In this document: piece after piece, positions 1 to 8,434 of the stretch
Numbering within the stretch: the stretch's first letter is position 1
How the letters are laid out: each line of letters begins with the position of its first letter
DNA from: Amycolatopsis jejuensis
GTDB taxonomy: Bacteria > Actinomycetota > Actinomycetes > Mycobacteriales > Pseudonocardiaceae
DNA length: 64,000 nt
Reading direction: 5' to 3'
Assembly: GCF_000717335.1 (NCBI RefSeq)
Contig: NZ_JNYZ01000049.1
Coordinates: 25,791-89,790, forward strand
Program-made: the position numbers and the translations under genes
Notes under the pieces: generated by a model
Database searches by the model: none
Seen by the model: only the letters and a program-made list of their open reading frames with translations
Told to the model about the DNA's origin: nothing

Positions 1-1
1 G

Positions 2-913
2 CTGGTGTTCTTCGGGCTTCCGCACACCCCCGCGGCGGGGGTCTCGAATCTCACGGTGAGTGGCGGATTCTTGCCGAATGGCATGTCCGGTCTGTTTCTG
101 GCCATGGTTTTCGTGCTGTTCAGCTACATCGGCACCGAGGTGGTTTCGGTGACCGCAGCCGAGTCCGAGAATCCGACCCGCGACATTCCCCGCGCGGCCC
201 GGGCAATGGTGATCCGGCTGGCCATTTTCTACGTCGCGGCCATGCTCGTGGTCGTGCTCGTGGTGCCGTGGACGGTGACCGGCGAGGGCGGCTCGATCAC
301 CGCGAGCCCGTTCGTCCGCGTATTCCAAGCGGCCGGGGTACCCGCGGCCGCAACGGTGATGAACTTCGTGGTCCTCACGGCTGCGCTGTCGAGTGCGAAC
401 ACGAACCTCTATCTCACCACCCGGATGCTGCATTCCCTTGCCGAGCACCGATTCGCCCCATCGTGGACGGGACGGTTGACGAAAGCCGGAGTACCGCGTA
501 ACGCGCTCGTGCTGTCCACCGCCGGGCTGGTGATTGCGACGATCCTTTCGAAGAACTCCGATTCCAACGCCTACCTGGTGTTGTTCGGCATTTCGATTTT
601 CGCCGCACTCGTGGTGTGGATCATCATTCTCGTGACCCACCTGGCATTCCGGATCCGCCGCCGCCGCGCCGGGTTACCCGCGTCCCCGGTGCAGTTGTGG
701 GGCGCACCGGTGGTGAACGTGGTAGTGATTGCTTTCCTTGCCACAGTACTGGTCTCGACGTTCTGGATCGAAGGGCTCGACCCGGCGTGGAAGTTCGGTG
801 TCCCGTTCTTCGTGCTGCTCGTGGCGGCTTACCTGGTGCTGCGAATGACCGGGCGCAGCAAGCACGCCCGCGAGACCGAACTCGAGGATTCGACGGTGGA
901 GCAGAATGTCTAG
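2..913 (+). CDS. Amino acid permease, APC family (5' truncated by window edge)
   Basis: This is the C-terminal ~303 residues of an amino-acid/polyamine/organocation permease of the cytoplasmic membrane. The frame is open from base 2, so the true start lies upstream of the window. The run ESENPTRDIPRA matches the conserved loop of APC amino-acid permeases (E-x-x-x-P-x-x-x-IP). About seven hydrophobic segments are visible, near residues 30-50, 72-90, 110-135, 165-185, 190-215, 230-255 and 262-285, followed by a basic hydrophilic tail. Substrate cannot be read from the fragment; GABA, aromatic or cationic amino acids are all possible. Its stop overlaps the stop of the convergent MBL gene. Confidence 0.85.
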   Translation: MVFFGLPHTPAAGVSNLTVSGGFLPNGMSGLFLAMVFVLFSYIGTEVVSVTAAESENPTRDIPRAARAMVIRLAIFYVAAMLVVVLVVPWTVTGEGGSITASPFVRVFQAAGVPAAATVMNFVVLTAALSSANTNLYLTTRMLHSLAEHRFAPSWTGRLTKAGVPRNALVLSTAGLVIATILSKNSDSNAYLVLFGISIFAALVVWIIILVTHLAFRIRRRRAGLPASPVQLWGAPVVNVVVIAFLATVLVSTFWIEGLDPAWKFGVPFFVLLVAAYLVLRMTGRSKHARETELEDSTVEQNV

Positions 914-1734
914 CGGCGCAACGCTTGGAACTCCGTCTGGCTGTGCGCGCTGAACACGGTGACCTCGTCGGGGTGGTCGCGGGCCAGCGTGCGCAGCCGG
1001 GCGAGGTTGGTGCGGCGGGTGCGGCCGTCCATCTGGTTCAGCACTTCGAACGCGCGCATCCCCGGCGGGCAGTGCGGGTGTACCGGGGCGACCTCGCCGT
1101 GGAAGAAGTACGCGTCACCGGCGTGCAGCAGCCAGCCGTCGCCGGTGTCCACCGCGACGCCCGCGTGGCCGTGCGTGTGCCCGGGCAGCGGGACCAGCAG
1201 GATCTCCGGCGGCAGGCCGCGCAGCGGTCGTACTGCCTCGAACCCGAACCAGGTCTCCCCGGCCTCGTCGTAGGTGCTCCACAGTGGACTGTGCGCGAAC
1301 TGTACGGCCCGATACCGCGCTTTTTCCTGGTAGTTCTTGGGGTTTGCGGCGGCCCGTCGTTCGGTGGTGCGGACGTGCACGGTGGCGTCCGGGAAGTCGG
1401 CGAGGCCACCGGCGTGGTCGACGTCGAGGTGGGTCATCACGATGTGCCGTACGTCGGCGGGATCGTGGCCCAGCGCGCGGATCTGCGCCACCGCGGTCTC
1501 TTCCTCCGCGGGGCGGCCGCCCACCATGGTCAGGAACGGCCCGCCGAGCCAGCGCCGCGGTTCGGTGACCCCGCGGGTCCCGAAGCCGGTGTCGACCAGC
1601 ACGAGCGCGTTGGCGGTCTCGACGAGCAGGCAGTGCGCGACGATCTCGCTCCGGCGCAGCAAGCCGGGGCGGCCGTCGAGCAGCCTGCCGCCGGGCGGGT
1701 GCATCGTGCCGCAGTTGAAGTGGTGCACCTTCAT
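910..1734 (-). CDS. MBL-fold metallo-hydrolase (lactonase-like)
   Basis: This 274-residue metallo-beta-lactamase-fold hydrolase carries the dinuclear metal motif THLDVDHAGG (H102, D104, D106, H107), a later LPGHTHGH histidine and an HAGDAYF aspartate. These together are the full metal set of the glyoxalase II/AHL-lactonase superfamily. The ATG at 1734 was chosen because AGAGGA lies just upstream and the N-terminus MKVHHFNCGTMHPPGG resembles AHL-lactonase-like members. The actual substrate is unknown. It is convergent with the amino-acid permease, sharing stop-codon bases, and runs in the same direction as the EamA gene 41 nt upstream. Confidence 0.85.
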   Translation of the reverse strand: MKVHHFNCGTMHPPGGRLLDGRPGLLRRSEIVAHCLLVETANALVLVDTGFGTRGVTEPRRWLGGPFLTMVGGRPAEEETAVAQIRALGHDPADVRHIVMTHLDVDHAGGLADFPDATVHVRTTERRAAANPKNYQEKARYRAVQFAHSPLWSTYDEAGETWFGFEAVRPLRGLPPEILLVPLPGHTHGHAGVAVDTGDGWLLHAGDAYFFHGEVAPVHPHCPPGMRAFEVLNQMDGRTRRTNLARLRTLARDHPDEVTVFSAHSQTEFQALRR

Positions 1735-1775
1735 GCGCTGTTCCTCTCGCCGGACCGGCCGCAGCTCGACCATAG

Positions 1776-2621
1776 TCAATTCCGCCGGGTTTGCGCGGTC
1801 CAAGTGAGGGCGGCGCCGGTGGTGACGATGAGGGCGATTCCGGCGATGGCCGGTCCGGAGAGGGGATCGCCGAGGAAGAGTGCCCCGATCACGGCTCCGA
1901 CGACCGGGGCGAGGGCGAAAAGCGTGGCGACGATGCGTGCGGAGGCCATCCGGATGGCGAGGAAGTCGAGCGCGTACGGAAGAGCGACCCCCAGGAGCCC
2001 GGAGAGGGCGACGACCCAGTCTCCGCGGGCGAGCTGTGGTGCGGCGGTCAGGGAGAAGGGCAGGAGCAGCAGCGACGCCACCGAAACCGACAGGGCCACC
2101 GGTTTCAGCCCTGGCTCGGCGTGTCCCAGCCGTTGTGCGGACACGGTGTAAAGCGCGAGCGCAGCTGCCGAAATGGCCCCGAACAGCAGGCCGGACCAGG
2201 TGATCTGGCCTTCGGTACGGGCGAGCAGGAGCACCCCGGCGAGACCGGCGAGCGGGAAGACGATCTCCCACCGCCGTTTGATCATGGCTGCTGCGACGGC
2301 GAAGGGGCCGAGGAACAACAGCGTGGCGGCAACACCCAGGGGAAGACGCGCGACTGCCTGGTAGAACGCGAGGTTCATGGCTGCCATCGCCACGCCGTAA
2401 AGGACGATCTGTGCCCATTGCCGCGGCGTTCGTCCCCGGAGCTCGGGTCGGGCAAGCAGCAGGAGCGCGCCAGCACCGACGAGCTGCCGGAGCCCGACGG
2501 TGCCGGTTATCCCGGCGGTGGCGAACAAGGCCGAGGTGAGTGCGGCGGTCCCCTGGATACCGGTGCAGGAGGCGATGACCAGCACGCTGGCGATCCCGGG
2601 CCGCTGGTCACGGCTGTGCAC
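1776..2621 (-). CDS. EamA/DMT-family transporter
   Basis: The 281-residue polytopic inner-membrane protein has about ten hydrophobic segments arranged as two EamA repeats, typical of drug/metabolite exporters of the RhtA or PecM type. Gly/Ala-rich helices such as the one beginning VGLRQLVGAGALLLL, and short basic cytoplasmic loops, fit this family. Its start lies inside the 3' end of the upstream CGNR-type gene (14-nt overlap), so the two are probably co-transcribed and translationally coupled, and the regulator may control this exporter. Substrate is not predictable; amino acids or small metabolites are usual for the family. Confidence 0.85.
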   Translation of the reverse strand: MHSRDQRPGIASVLVIASCTGIQGTAALTSALFATAGITGTVGLRQLVGAGALLLLARPELRGRTPRQWAQIVLYGVAMAAMNLAFYQAVARLPLGVAATLLFLGPFAVAAAMIKRRWEIVFPLAGLAGVLLLARTEGQITWSGLLFGAISAAALALYTVSAQRLGHAEPGLKPVALSVSVASLLLLPFSLTAAPQLARGDWVVALSGLLGVALPYALDFLAIRMASARIVATLFALAPVVGAVIGALFLGDPLSGPAIAGIALIVTTGAALTWTAQTRRN

Positions 2622-3141
2622 GACGCTGCCGGTAGCTCCGGGATTTGTGCTGGGCCCCGCAGATCGTCATCGAGCACCATTTGCCGGTGCGAGGGCGGGA
2701 AGTGTCGTAGAAGAACCACTGGCAGCCCGGGTTCGCGCACGCCTTCAGCCGTTCCCAATGGCCGAGCAGGGACGCGGAATAGACCGCGGCGACCAGCGCG
2801 CCGGCCTGCCCCCACAACCCGTCGCGGGTTCCGGCCAGGACGAGCGCGTTGCCGTCGGCGCGCAGGTGCAGCGGGATGTCCGGAATTCGCGTCGCGGCCG
2901 CCTCCTCGCTGGGGATCTTCAGCGCGCGCAACGCGGTACGAAGCTCACGCAGCCGACGCAGATCCCGGGCAGGCAAAGGGGCACCGGCAGGCAATATTTC
3001 CAGGCGCTGCAACGCTTCGCGGGCATTCTCGGGTGAAGCGAGTTCGTCGTAGCCGTGGTACCGGTTCAGCGTGTTCAGGAACCGGCGCACCTGCTCCAGG
3101 CCCTCGGGGGCGGCGGGGGATGGATCGGGGACAAGCTTCAC
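2608..3141 (-). CDS. CGNR-type zinc-ribbon transcriptional regulator
   Basis: This 177-residue protein has an N-terminal helical ABATE-like domain and a C-terminal zinc ribbon with CANPGCQWFF (C-x4-C), a DTSRPRTGKWCSM stretch and a second Cys pair. The family usually ends the ribbon in C-G-N-R; here the corresponding residues read CGAQHKSRSY, so the name-giving N-R is replaced. The GTG start at 3141 (VKLVPDPSP) is the first plausible one, because upstream extension enters the divergent epimerase region. Members are thought to be DNA-binding regulators. The 14-nt overlap with the EamA gene suggests they act together. Confidence 0.75.
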   Translation of the reverse strand: MKLVPDPSPAAPEGLEQVRRFLNTLNRYHGYDELASPENAREALQRLEILPAGAPLPARDLRRLRELRTALRALKIPSEEAAATRIPDIPLHLRADGNALVLAGTRDGLWGQAGALVAAVYSASLLGHWERLKACANPGCQWFFYDTSRPRTGKWCSMTICGAQHKSRSYRQRRAQP

Positions 3142-3207
3142 GTCACCACTATAGCCGATTAAATGGTGACCAGCGGCTGGCGGTGCGGCGCCGGTAATCT
3201 CGGCGGC

Positions 3208-4113
3208 ATGGCGAACCCCACCGGAGAGCAGTTCGAGATCACCCGCGGCAACGCGCGCGCCGTCGTCACCGAGATCGGTGCCGGTCTGCGTGCGTTCGAG
3301 GTCGGCGGGGTGCCGTACGTCGAAACGTTCGCCGAGGACGAGAAGCCACCCAAGGGCCTCGGCCAGGTGCTGCTGCCGTGGCCGAACCGGACCAAGGCCG
3401 GGCAGTGGGAGTTCGACGGCGAGGAGCAGCAGCTGGAAATCACCGAGGAAGCGCGCGGCAACGCCATCCACGGCCTCGTCCGGCGCCGCGAATGGGAACT
3501 GCTCGAGCACGCCGAATCGTCGATCACGCTCGCGGTGGACGTCGAGGTGCAGCCCGGGTGGCCGGTCCCGCTGCGCGCCACGATCACGTACGACCTGCAG
3601 CCGCGCGAACTCGTGGTCACGCACGAGATCCGCAACGAGGGAGACCAGCCGATCGGCGTCGGCGTGGGCACGCACCCGTACTTCCGCATCGGCGACGCAC
3701 CCACCGACGAGCTCAGGCTCACCTTGCCGGCCGCGCGCGTGCGCCCGTACGAGGGCGACCAGCAGATGCCGTATGCGGACGAACAGGACGTCGAGGGCAC
3801 CGAGTACGACTTCCGCAAGGGCAAGCTGCTCGCCGGTGTCGATCTGGACACCGCTTTCGGCGCCCTGGACCTCGACGCCGACGGCACCCACCACCACGTG
3901 CTCTCCCACGGCGACCGCCACCTGGTGGTCTGGACCGGCCCGGACTTCCGGTGGGTACAGGTGTTCACGCCCGACGACCTCGTCGGCCGCGGTCGCGCGG
4001 TGGCGATCGAGCCGATGACCTGCCCGGCGGATGCGCTGAACACCCGCACGGACCTCGTCGAGCTGGAACCGGCGACGTCGTGGTCGGGCAGCTGGGGAAT
4101 CCGGGTCCCGTGA
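3208..4113 (+). CDS. Aldose 1-epimerase family protein
   Basis: This 301-residue mutarotase-superfamily protein interconverts alpha and beta anomers of a sugar, or a sugar phosphate, in the cytoplasm. Conserved catalytic positions are visible: His88 in GNAIHGLVR, a second His in GVGTHPYF, and the catalytic Glu in AIEPMTCPADAL. The start MANPTGEQ at 3208 is preferred over an upstream in-frame ATG at 3163, which would add an unconserved leader. The stop overlaps the GTG of the following GNAT gene (GTGA), so the pair forms an operon. Which sugar it acts on is unknown. Confidence 0.85.
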   Translation: MANPTGEQFEITRGNARAVVTEIGAGLRAFEVGGVPYVETFAEDEKPPKGLGQVLLPWPNRTKAGQWEFDGEEQQLEITEEARGNAIHGLVRRREWELLEHAESSITLAVDVEVQPGWPVPLRATITYDLQPRELVVTHEIRNEGDQPIGVGVGTHPYFRIGDAPTDELRLTLPAARVRPYEGDQQMPYADEQDVEGTEYDFRKGKLLAGVDLDTAFGALDLDADGTHHHVLSHGDRHLVVWTGPDFRWVQVFTPDDLVGRGRAVAIEPMTCPADALNTRTDLVELEPATSWSGSWGIRVP

Positions 4114-4583
4114 CGCCGGAACAGCTGACGGCGGCCGCGGCAGGCGAGCTGTTGACCTTGCAGCAGGCCGCGTATATCACCGAAGCGCGGGCGCACCGCA
4201 ACTTCGACCTGCCCCCGCTGATGGACACGCTCGACCACATCCGCGCGGCCTTCGCCGACCCAGCCATCACGATATGGGGCATTCGCGACGGCGGCCGTCT
4301 GGTGGCGAGCGTGCGCATGTGGGTGGACGGCTCGATCGGCGAGGTCCGCCGTCTGGTGGTAGCGCCGGACCGCCAGGGCGAGGGCCTCGGGACCACGCTG
4401 CTGCTGGCCGTTGAGGAAGCGACGGCACCGGAAGTGACCACGTTCCGCCTGTGCACCGGAGAACGCTCGGCGGGGCCGCTGTATCTGTACGGAAAGCTCG
4501 GTTATCGGGAGACGCACCGGTCCCCGGAAGCCGACTATCACCTCGTACACCTCGAAAAACCCCGGGTGCGCATTACCGGGTGA
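4110..4583 (+). CDS. GNAT-family N-acetyltransferase
   Basis: This 157-residue acetyl-CoA-dependent acyltransferase of the GNAT fold has the motif A segment VAPDRQGEGLGTTLL (the R/Q-x-x-G-x-G/A pyrophosphate loop) near residue 92. It is followed by the C-terminal YGKLGYRET strand-helix common in the family. The GTG start at 4110 overlaps the stop of the aldose epimerase gene by GTGA, which both fixes the start and implies translational coupling. The acceptor substrate is not deducible. Together with the epimerase it looks like a two-gene transcription unit ending 20 nt before an amidohydrolase. Confidence 0.8.
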   Translation: MTPEQLTAAAAGELLTLQQAAYITEARAHRNFDLPPLMDTLDHIRAAFADPAITIWGIRDGGRLVASVRMWVDGSIGEVRRLVVAPDRQGEGLGTTLLLAVEEATAPEVTTFRLCTGERSAGPLYLYGKLGYRETHRSPEADYHLVHLEKPRVRITG

Positions 4584-4603
4584 GTTCGTTAGCGTGTCGA
4601 ACT

Positions 4604-5824
4604 ATGGCTTACAAGGCGATTGTCGGGGGCTATGTGGTCCCCGTCGGTGCCGCCCCGATCGAGGGCGGCACCGTGCTCATCGAAGACGGCCGGATCACCG
4701 AGGTCGGCACTGAGGCCGACGTCGACGTCCCGGAGGACGCCGAACTGGTGGACGGGTCCGGCAGCTGGGTCCTGCCGGGCTTCCTCGACGCGCACGCGCA
4801 CCTCGGCGTGCACGAGGACGGCGAAGGCTGGTCGGGCAACGACACCAACGAAATGACCGACCCGAACGGCGCCCGGTTCCGCGCGGTCGACGGGATCGAC
4901 CCGTACGAACCGGGTTTCGACGACGCACTGTCCGGCGGCGTGACGAGCGTGGTGATCAAACCGGGGTCGGGCAATCCGATCGGCGGCCAGACGATCGGCG
5001 TGAAGACGTGGGGCCGCTCGATCCTGGACATGACGTTCGCCGAGCAGGTGAGCGTGAAAAGTGCGCTGGGGGAGAATCCGAAAAGAATCTATGGGGAGAA
5101 AAAGGTTACACCGTCCACCAGATTGGGCGTGGCCGCGATTCTGCGCGAAGCATTCACCACGGCGCGCAACTACCAGGCGAAGCGCGACCACACGCTCGGC
5201 GAGGGCAAGCCGTTCGAGGTGGACCTGACCAACGAAACGCTGGTGAAGGTCCTCGACGGCGAGCTGTACTGGGACCAGCACGTACACCGCGCCGACGACA
5301 TGGTGACGGCCATCCGGCTGGCCGACGAGTTCGGCTACCGGCTGGTGATCAACCACGGCACCGAAGGCCACCTGATCGCCGACTTGCTGGCTGAACGCGA
5401 CGTGCCGGTGATCCTCGGCCCGCTGTTCACCACGAAGTCGAAGGTGGAACTGCGCAATCGCTCCCTGCGCTCGGCGGGCATCCTGGCGCGGGCCGGGGTG
5501 AAGCTGGCGTTGACCACGGACCACCCGGTGGTGCCGATCAACTTCCTGGTGTACCAGGCCGCCCTCGCGGTGAAGGACGGCCTCGACCCGGAGACGGCGC
5601 TGAAGGCACTGACCCTGCACCCGGCGCAGATGCTCGGCCTCGACGACCGGATCGGCGCACTGGCCCCCGGCCTGGACGCGGACGTGGTGCTGTGGTCGGG
5701 CGACCCACTGGACGTGATGAACCGCGCCATGCGGGTGTTCGTGCGGGGCCGCGAGGTGTACCACTTCGACGAGTCCACCGGCGAGGGCGTACCGCTGGAC
5801 CGCCGCTATCGCGAAAGCCGCTGA
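4604..5824 (+). CDS. Metal-dependent amidohydrolase (imidazolonepropionase-like)
   Basis: This 406-residue amidohydrolase-superfamily enzyme resembles imidazolonepropionase/dihydroorotase relatives. It has the N-terminal beta-sandwich, the metal motif LDAHAHLG, later histidines in LVINHGTEGH and the aspartate in TTDHPVVPI. The C-terminal LGLDDRIGALAPGLDADVV is the standard amidohydrolase ending. The start ATG at 4604 (MAYKAIVGG) lies 20 nt after the GNAT stop, and the longer upstream ORF is GNAT-frame overlap. It is cytoplasmic, with no signal peptide. The substrate is unknown. A hairpin at 5830-5866 probably ends its transcript. Confidence 0.8.
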   Translation: MAYKAIVGGYVVPVGAAPIEGGTVLIEDGRITEVGTEADVDVPEDAELVDGSGSWVLPGFLDAHAHLGVHEDGEGWSGNDTNEMTDPNGARFRAVDGIDPYEPGFDDALSGGVTSVVIKPGSGNPIGGQTIGVKTWGRSILDMTFAEQVSVKSALGENPKRIYGEKKVTPSTRLGVAAILREAFTTARNYQAKRDHTLGEGKPFEVDLTNETLVKVLDGELYWDQHVHRADDMVTAIRLADEFGYRLVINHGTEGHLIADLLAERDVPVILGPLFTTKSKVELRNRSLRSAGILARAGVKLALTTDHPVVPINFLVYQAALAVKDGLDPETALKALTLHPAQMLGLDDRIGALAPGLDADVVLWSGDPLDVMNRAMRVFVRGREVYHFDESTGEGVPLDRRYRESR

Positions 5825-5829
5825 CCTGG

Positions 5830-5866
5830 GTTGCTCGATTGGGGCGCGATGCCTCAATCGAGCAAC
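5830..5866. terminator. Bidirectional hairpin terminator between convergent genes
   Basis: A perfect 12-bp inverted repeat, GTTGCTCGATTG (5830-5841) and CAATCGAGCAAC (5855-5866), sits between two convergent stop codons. Its right arm forms the last codons and stop of the Uma2 gene. It probably terminates both transcripts. Confidence 0.75.
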
Positions 5867-6462
5867 ACGGTGAGGTCGATCTCTGCGGGAAACGGCTCCG
5901 TGGTGCGGAAGGTCCCGGTGACGGCCGGGGCGTCCTGGTACCCGAGTTCCCCGGCCTGGTGGCAGGCGACCAGGGAGACGGGGTCGCTCAGGTCGAGGAT
6001 CCAGTAGAAGGGGATTCCGGCGTCGGCGTATTCGTCGTGTTTGGTGACGTAGTCGGTGCGCTTCGAACCAGGTGACACGATCTCGACCACGAGCAGGATT
6101 TCAGTCGCTCGCAGCAATCCGCCCTGTTCGCGACGGCGCGCGAGTTCCGCCTTGCTGGTGACCAGTAGGTCTGGACGGCGGGAAAAGCCCGGGCTGCCTT
6201 CTGGTGCCAACGCGAGGTCGACGTCTGTCTCCGCCACCGCTTTGAACCCCTCTGGGAGGTGCGGCCGCAGCTGGTACGCGAACTCCAGCATCGCGAGGCC
6301 GTGATCCGGTCTCGGACTGGGTGACATCATCAAGCGGCCCTCCACGAGCTCGGTGAAGCCGGAGTCGGTTTCACCGAGGGCCGCGTATTCCTCGATCGAC
6401 AGGAGGTGGTCCGGGATCTCCCACGGGAACTCACCGCGCGTCGGCTCGGGAAGGGCTGTCAC
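5854..6462 (-). CDS. Uma2-family (DUF820) restriction-endonuclease-fold protein
   Basis: This 202-residue protein belongs to the Uma2/DUF820 family, which has a PD-(D/E)XK nuclease fold. The expected pieces are visible in order: LVEGRLMMSPSP, RRPDLLV (active-site Asp), VVEIVSPGSKRTD (Glu plus downstream Lys) and the KHDEYADAGIPFYWIL segment. The family is common in actinomycetes and cyanobacteria as stand-alone copies without a methylase, and no restriction partner is seen here. Biological role is unknown. The last codons are part of the terminator hairpin shared with the convergent amidohydrolase. Confidence 0.85.
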   Translation of the reverse strand: MTALPEPTRGEFPWEIPDHLLSIEEYAALGETDSGFTELVEGRLMMSPSPRPDHGLAMLEFAYQLRPHLPEGFKAVAETDVDLALAPEGSPGFSRRPDLLVTSKAELARRREQGGLLRATEILLVVEIVSPGSKRTDYVTKHDEYADAGIPFYWILDLSDPVSLVACHQAGELGYQDAPAVTGTFRTTEPFPAEIDLTVLLD

Positions 6463-6553
6463 AGCGTCTCCTCACGTCACCGGCATTGTCTCACGCCTGC
6501 CGCAAGACCGTCAGTGATCATATCGACACATTTGGTGACACTGTGTAGGCGGG

Positions 6554-7690
6554 TCAGGCCTCCTTCAGGGAGCGCGCGATCACCATCCGCTGGATCTGGT
6601 TCGTCCCCTCGAAGATCTGGGGCACCTTCGCCTCCCGCAGGTACCTCTCCACCGGGAAGTCCCTCGTGTACCCGGCCCCGCCAAGCACCTGGACTGCGTC
6701 CGTCGTCACCTTCATTGCGCCGTCCGTCGCCACCAGTTTTGCGATTGACGACTGCCGCTGGAAGTCCAGGCCGCGGTCGCGGCGGCGGGCGGCGTCCAGG
6801 TACGTCGCGCGGGACGACTCGACCGTTGCGGCCATGTCGGCCAGCAGGAATTCCATGCCCTGGAAGTCGGCGATTGCGCGGCCGAACTGGGTGCGGCTCT
6901 TCGCATAGGCGACGGCCTCGTCCAGCGCTGCCTGTGCCAGGCCGACCGCGCACGCGGCAATCCCCAGCCGTCCGGAACTCAGGGACGACAGTGCGATCCG
7001 CATGCCCGCGCCCTCGTCGCCGATCAGGCGGTCGGCTGGGACTCGGGCGTCGTCGAACAGCATCTGTGCCGTCGGGGAGCCGGTGAGGCCCATCTTCCGT
7101 TCCCGGGGGGCCGCCGTCAGGCCCGGCGTCGACGCGTCGACCAGCAGGCACGACACGCTGTCCTCGCTCGTGCGGACCATCGTCGTGTAGAAGTCCGCGA
7201 CCCCGGCGTGGGTGATCCACGCCTTCGCGCCGTTGACCACGTACTCGTCACCCGACCGGCGTGCGCGCGTAGACAGCGCTGCCGCGTCCGAGCCTGCGTG
7301 GCTTTCCGACAGTGCGTACGCGCCCAGCAGCGAGCCGCCCAGCATGTCCGGCAGCCATCGATCCTGCTGTTCCTCCGTGCCGTAGTGCGCGAGCGCGTAG
7401 CACGACATCGTGTGCACCGACAGCCCAACGCCGACGCTCATCCACGCGGCGGCGATCTCCTCCAGCGCCTGCAGGTACACCTCGTACGGCAGCTCGGCGC
7501 CGCCCCAGCGTTCCGGGTACGGGAGCCCCAGCAGACCGGACTTGCCCATCAGCGTGAACAGGTCCCGAGGGAACTCCTCGGCCTCCTCACCTGCCGCCGC
7601 GCGCGGTTTCAGCTCGTCACGGGCGATTTCGGTGACGAGGGTGAGCAGGTCTTCCGCCTCCGGGGTGGGCAGCAGACGGTGGACGGACAT
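6554..7690 (-). CDS. Acyl-CoA dehydrogenase
   Basis: This 378-residue FAD-dependent acyl-CoA dehydrogenase covers the family's full length, with N-terminal helical, middle beta (GAYALSESHAGSDAAAL) and C-terminal helical domains. The C-terminal signature QVLGGAGYTRDFPVERYLR and GTNQIQRMVIARSL are classical. It catalyses alpha,beta-dehydrogenation of an acyl-CoA in fatty-acid or branched-chain amino-acid degradation. The start at 7690 sits about 20 nt from a GTACTG-AAAA-CAGTAC palindrome, and a TetR gene is divergent, so repression by that TetR protein relieved by an acyl-CoA is the obvious model. Chain-length specificity cannot be read. Confidence 0.9.
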   Translation of the reverse strand: MSVHRLLPTPEAEDLLTLVTEIARDELKPRAAAGEEAEEFPRDLFTLMGKSGLLGLPYPERWGGAELPYEVYLQALEEIAAAWMSVGVGLSVHTMSCYALAHYGTEEQQDRWLPDMLGGSLLGAYALSESHAGSDAAALSTRARRSGDEYVVNGAKAWITHAGVADFYTTMVRTSEDSVSCLLVDASTPGLTAAPRERKMGLTGSPTAQMLFDDARVPADRLIGDEGAGMRIALSSLSSGRLGIAACAVGLAQAALDEAVAYAKSRTQFGRAIADFQGMEFLLADMAATVESSRATYLDAARRRDRGLDFQRQSSIAKLVATDGAMKVTTDAVQVLGGAGYTRDFPVERYLREAKVPQIFEGTNQIQRMVIARSLKEA

Positions 7691-7711
7691 GGTCTTCCTC
7701 CCAGGCGAGCT

Positions 7712-7727
7712 GTACTGAAAACAGTAC
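7712..7727. promoter_or_regulatory. Candidate TetR operator in the divergent promoter
   Basis: The 16-bp inverted repeat GTACTG-AAAA-CAGTAC lies between the divergent acyl-CoA dehydrogenase and TetR genes. A second partial site, TACAGTA, occurs at 7745-7751. Position and symmetry fit an autoregulatory TetR operator; binding is inferred. Confidence 0.6.
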
Positions 7728-7794
7728 TGACGGCCGTTTGAGAGTACAGTATGCGGAGCGCGGCTGTCCCCTGCTCGTAGGAGATAGTGGCGTG

Positions 7795-8382
7795 ATGTCC
7801 ACCCCCGCAGTCCGTCGCCGTCCGACCGCGCGGCAGCAGGCGCTGCTGCGCGACCTCGAGGCGTTGTTCCTGGCGGAGGGCTTCGCAGGCTTCACCCTCG
7901 ACGATCTGGCCGCCCGGCTCCGCTGCTCGAAATCCACGCTTTACGCGCTCGCGCCGAGCAAGGAACAGCTCGCGGTGAAGGTGGTCGCGCATTTCTTCCG
8001 TGGGGCCGCTGAGCGCATCGAAAAGCGGATCGAGGGCATCGAGGACGCCCGGGAACTGATCGGCGAGTACCTGGACGGTGTTTCCGATCACCTCAACCGC
8101 GCGTCGCCGGTGTTCATGGCCGACATCGCCGCCTTTCCGCCCGCCCGCGACACCTACCAGCTCAACAGCCGCGTGGCCGCGCGCCGGATCCGCGCGTTCA
8201 TCGACAAAGGCGTGGCCGACGGCGTATTCCGCGACGTGCATGCCCGGCTCATCGCCGAAATGACCGGACTTATCGTCGAAGGCATTCAGACCGGCGTACT
8301 CGGCCGGCGTACCGACGTTTCCGACGCCGAGGCCTTCACCGCACTCGGCGAACTCCTCCTCGGCGGGCTCCTCAAGGACTGA
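7795..8382 (+). CDS. TetR-family transcriptional regulator
   Basis: This 195-residue regulator has an N-terminal TetR helix-turn-helix: FAGFTLDDLAARLRCSKSTLYALAPSKEQL at about residues 25-55. A variable C-terminal ligand-binding/dimerisation domain follows. A GTG sits immediately before the ATG (7792 and 7795), and AGGAG at 7779-7783 serves either. It is divergent from the acyl-CoA dehydrogenase, with the GTACTG palindrome between them, so it probably represses that gene and itself in response to an acyl-CoA or fatty acid. A TTCG-tetraloop hairpin follows the stop. Confidence 0.85.
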   Translation: MSTPAVRRRPTARQQALLRDLEALFLAEGFAGFTLDDLAARLRCSKSTLYALAPSKEQLAVKVVAHFFRGAAERIEKRIEGIEDARELIGEYLDGVSDHLNRASPVFMADIAAFPPARDTYQLNSRVAARRIRAFIDKGVADGVFRDVHARLIAEMTGLIVEGIQTGVLGRRTDVSDAEAFTALGELLLGGLLKD

Positions 8383-8383
8383 C

Positions 8384-8401
8384 CTGTCCGTTCGCGGACA
8401 G
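8384..8401 (+). terminator. TTCG-tetraloop hairpin after the TetR gene
   Basis: CTGTCCG-TTCG-CGGACAG forms a perfect 7-bp stem capped by a UUCG tetraloop, followed by AATT, two bases after the TetR stop codon. A typical compact terminator. Confidence 0.65.
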
Positions 8402-8434
8402 AATTGTCATCGCCGGTTCCTCTACACTCGCCGC

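Noticed and set aside
616..2151. Long plus-strand ORF of 511 residues
   Set aside because: It is antisense to the MBL and EamA genes, rich in Arg/Gly/Val, and has no domain; the minus-strand genes have clear metal-site and membrane motifs.
5854..6462. Uma2-family gene as part of a restriction or defence island
   Set aside because: No methylase, helicase or other defence gene is next to it; neighbours are metabolic.
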